Positions 61,736 through 64,000 of a stretch of 64,000 bases of DNA are shown piece by piece. The notes beneath the pieces are model-generated. The model was not told the DNA's origin. It made no database searches and saw nothing but the letters and a program-made list of their open reading frames with translations. The DNA lies in NCBI RefSeq assembly GCF_050948215.1, contig NW_027488848.1, forward strand, positions 62,001-126,000. The letters are read 5' to 3'. Position 1 is the stretch's first letter, and each line of letters opens with the position of its first letter. The stretch is from Halictus rubicundus. Taxonomy: Eukaryota; Arthropoda; Insecta; Hymenoptera; Halictidae. The position numbers and the translations under genes are program-made.

Positions 61736-64000
61736 CAGAGGATAGGATAGGATAGAGGATAGGATAGGATAGAGGATTGGAGTGTATAGAGGCTAGGATA
61801 TAGGATTTGATAGGATAGAGGATAGGATACGATAGTGGATAGGACAGAGGATAGGATAGGATAGGATAGAGGATAGGATAGAGGATTGGATAGGATAGAG
61901 GATAGGATAGGATAGAGGATAGGATAGGATAGAGGATAGGATAGGATAGACGATAGGATAGGACAGAGGATAGGATAGAGAATGTGAAAGGATAGAGGAT
62001 AGGATAGGATAGAGGATAGAATAGGGGATAGGATAGGGGAATGGATAGGATAGTTGATACGATAGAATAGAGAATAGGATAGGATGGATGATATTATAGG
62101 ATAGAGCACAGGATAGGATAGAGGATTCGATATTATAGAGGAGAGGATCGAATAGAGGAAAGGATATGGGATTGGATAGGATAGAGGATAGGATAGGATA
62201 CAGGATAGGATAGAGGATAGGATAGGATAGAGGATAGGATATTATAGAGGATAGGATAGGATAGAGGATAGGATAGGATAGAGGATAGGATAGGATAGAG
62301 GATAGGATAGAGGATTGGAGTGTATAGAGGATAGGATATAGGATTGGATAGGATAGAGGATAGGATACGATAGTGGATAGGAGAGAGGATAGGATAGGAT
62401 AGAGGATTGGAGTGTATAGAGGATAGGATAGAGGGTAGGATAGGATAGAGGATAGCATAGGATGGAGGATAGGATAGGATAGAGGAGAGGATAGGATAGA
62501 GGATAGGATAGGATATAGGATAGGATAGGAAAGAGGATAGGATAGAATAGAGGATAGGATATTATAGAGGATAGGATAGGACAGAGGATAGGATAGGATA
62601 GAGGATAGGATAGGAAAGAGGATAGGATAGGATAGAGGATAGGATAGGATAGAGGATAGGATAGGATGGAGGATAGGATAGGATAGAGGAGAGGAGAGGA
62701 TAGAGGATAGGATAGGATAGAGGATAGGATAGGATAGCGGATAGGATAGGATATAGGATTGGATAGGATGGAGGATAGGATAGGATAGGGGATAGGATAG
62801 GATACAGGATTGGATAGGCTAGAGGATAGGATAGGATAGGATAGAGGATAGGATAGGATAGAGGATAGGATAGGATGGAGGATAGGATAGGATAGAGGAG
62901 AGGATAGGATAGAGGATAGGATAGGATAGAGGATAGGATAGGATAGAGGATAGGATATTATAGAGGATAGGATAGGACAGAGGATAGGATAGGATAGAGG
63001 ATAGGATAGGATAGAGGATTGGAGTGTATAGAGGCTAGGATATAGGATTGGATAGGACAGAGGATAGGATACGATAGTGGATAGGACAGAGGATAGGATA
63101 GGATAGAGGATAGGATAGAGGATTGGATAGGATAGAGGATAGGATAGGATAGAGGATAGGATAGGACAGAGGATAGGATAGGATAGAGGATAGGATAGGA
63201 AAGAGGATAGGATAGGATAGAGGATAGGATAGGATAGAGGATAGGATAGGATGGAGGATAGGATAGGATAGAGGAGAGGAGAGGATAGAGGATAGGATAG
63301 GATAGAGGATAGGATAGGATAGAGGATAGGATATTATAGAGGATAGGATAGGACAGAGGATAGGATAGGATAGAGGATAGGATAGGATAGAGGATAGGAT
63401 AGGATAGAGGATAGGATAGGATTGAGGATAGGATAGAGGATAGGATAGAGGATCGGATAGGGGATAGGATAGAGGATTGGATAGGATAGAGGATAGGATA
63501 TGATAGAGGATAGGATAGGATAGAGGATAGGATAGGATAGCGGATAGGATAGGATATAGGATTGGATAGGATGGAGGATAGGATAGGATAGGGGATAGGA
63601 TAGGATACAGGATTGGATAGGCTAGAGGATAGGATAGGATAGGATAGAGGATAGGATAGGATAGAGGATAGGATAGGATGGAGGATAGGATAGGATAGAG
63701 GAGAGGATAGGATAGAGGATAGGATAGGATAGAGGATAGGATAGGATAGAGGATAGGATATTATAGAGGATAGGATAGGACAGAGGATAGGATAGGATAG
63801 AGGATAGGATAGGATAGAGGATAGGATAGGATAGAGGATAGGATAGGATAGATGATATTATAGGATAGAGGATAGGATAGGACAGAGGATAGAATAGGTT
63901 GGAGGATAGGATAGGGGATTGGATAGGATAGAGGATAGGAGACGATAGAGGATAGGATAGGGGATTGGATAGGATAGAGGATAGGATACGATAGAGGATA

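Larger units (their letters stand above)
1..64000. repeat. GGATA / 17-bp satellite DNA array filling the entire window
   Basis: Every part of the window reads as GGATA words with an occasional GGATAGA word. The modal unit is GGATAGGATAGGATAGA (17 bp; 7 G, 7 A, 3 T, no C). Shorter (12 bp, one GGATA) and longer (22 bp, three GGATA) units are built from the same two words. C on the + strand occurs only at variant positions such as GATACGATAG, GGATCGG, GATACAGG, GGACAGG, TAGCGG and TAGCATAG. No unique sequence, poly-A tail, long terminal repeat, inverted-repeat element or gene-like segment interrupts it. Such arrays are typical of eukaryotic heterochromatin; the species and chromosomal location cannot be inferred from the window. 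The array continues past both ends, so its full length is unknown. Confidence 0.97.
48004..64000. repeat. Region IV: distinct ~1.5-2 kb higher-order family
   Basis: New marker words appear that are absent to the left: ATGTGAAAGG (48541, 49546, 50305, 53415, 55157, 55916, 57335, 61982), TTGGAGTGTATAGAGG (48450, 49341, 50083, 51412, 53021, 53210, 54763, 54952, 55694, 57011, 58571, 58663, 60030, 61588, 61774, 62315, 62407, 63019), and CTGGATAGG-like GGATTGGATAGGCTAGAGG (52141, 53951, 58101, 59065, 60606, 62809, 63612). The module beginning AGATGATATTATAGG and containing GAATAGGTTGGAGG starts at about 50704, 52381, 54123, 56315, 59305, 60846 and 63852. It is followed each time by the same ~1.1 kb series, the last copy being cut by the window end. 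No gene or insertion is present. Confidence 0.85.

Noticed and set aside
1..64000. Telomeric repeat
   Set aside because: GGATA units differ from TTAGGG, TTAGG, TCAGG, TTTAGGG and other known telomere words, and the array shows kilobase higher-order structure not expected of telomerase products.
1..64000. Human satellite 2/3 (GGAAT) or Bkm (GATA) satellite
   Set aside because: The word is GGATA with a GGATAGA heptamer every 12-22 bp. GGAAT is rare, and pure GATA tetramer runs are absent.
1..64000. Centromere identity of the array (CENP-B box or similar)
   Set aside because: I saw no CENP-B-box-like sequence. Centromere function cannot be judged from the repeat alone, so only heterochromatic satellite is claimed.
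1..64000. tRNA, rRNA or other structured RNA genes, or palindromic hairpins
   Set aside because: The + strand is almost C-free, so GC-paired stems cannot form within it, and no conserved tRNA or rRNA motif is visible.

Overview
The whole 64 kb window is one uninterrupted simple satellite array. I find no protein-coding gene, RNA gene, transposable element, CRISPR array or unique spacer anywhere in it. The basic word on the + strand is the pentamer GGATA. Two GGATA words plus one heptamer GGATAGA give the dominant 17-bp unit GGATAGGATAGGATAGA. Units with one GGATA (12 bp) or three GGATA (22 bp) are interspersed. The + strand is therefore G/A-rich with some T and almost no C, and the consensus unit contains no CpG.

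This kind of sequence (tens of kb of short-word satellite with segmental higher-order structure) points to eukaryotic constitutive heterochromatin, such as centromeric, pericentromeric, subtelomeric or sex-chromosome blocks. I cannot name the organism: the unit is not the vertebrate telomere TTAGGG, not insect TTAGG, not the human HSat2/3 GGAAT word and not a pure GATA (Bkm) repeat. No single-copy sequence is present to place it on a chromosome.

Layout. (I) 1-20,585: a heterogeneous, older-looking array with many substituted units (GGGGATT, GAGACGATAG, GGATCC, GGCGAG, TTGAGTATAG), organised as a shuffled higher-order repeat of about 1.4-1.5 kb. Its most degenerate part is 15,520-17,225. A nearly perfect 709-bp tandem duplication lies at about 17,830-19,247. 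(II) 20,585-27,640: the most regular block. A roughly 90-bp variant cassette recurs about 25 times, almost always at exact multiples of 17 bp. (III) 27,640-47,485: a mosaic of segmental copies at many offsets (439, 982, 1,089, 2,673, 3,061, 3,240, 3,600, 4,613 and 7,286 bp). (boundary) About 47,672-48,003 is the longest essentially perfect 17-mer run I found. (IV) 48,004-64,000: a different higher-order family of roughly 1.5-2 kb, with seven anchor copies. It is marked by ATGTGAAAGG, TTGGAGTGTATAGAGGCTAG and AGATGATATT, and the window ends inside a copy.

The array has long stop-free reading frames on the - strand only, up to about 1,201 codons. They are a by-product of the base composition: the C/T-rich strand of the consensus has no stop codon in any frame, while the + strand has TAG in every frame. 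I do not call them genes. What is informative here is array evolution: hierarchical 5/7 to 17 to kilobase organisation, fresh tandem duplications with identifiable breakpoints, and diagnostic substitutions that allow the exchange history to be reconstructed. All offsets were counted by eye from the sequence, and block edges are uncertain by one or a few units because the flanks are themselves periodic.
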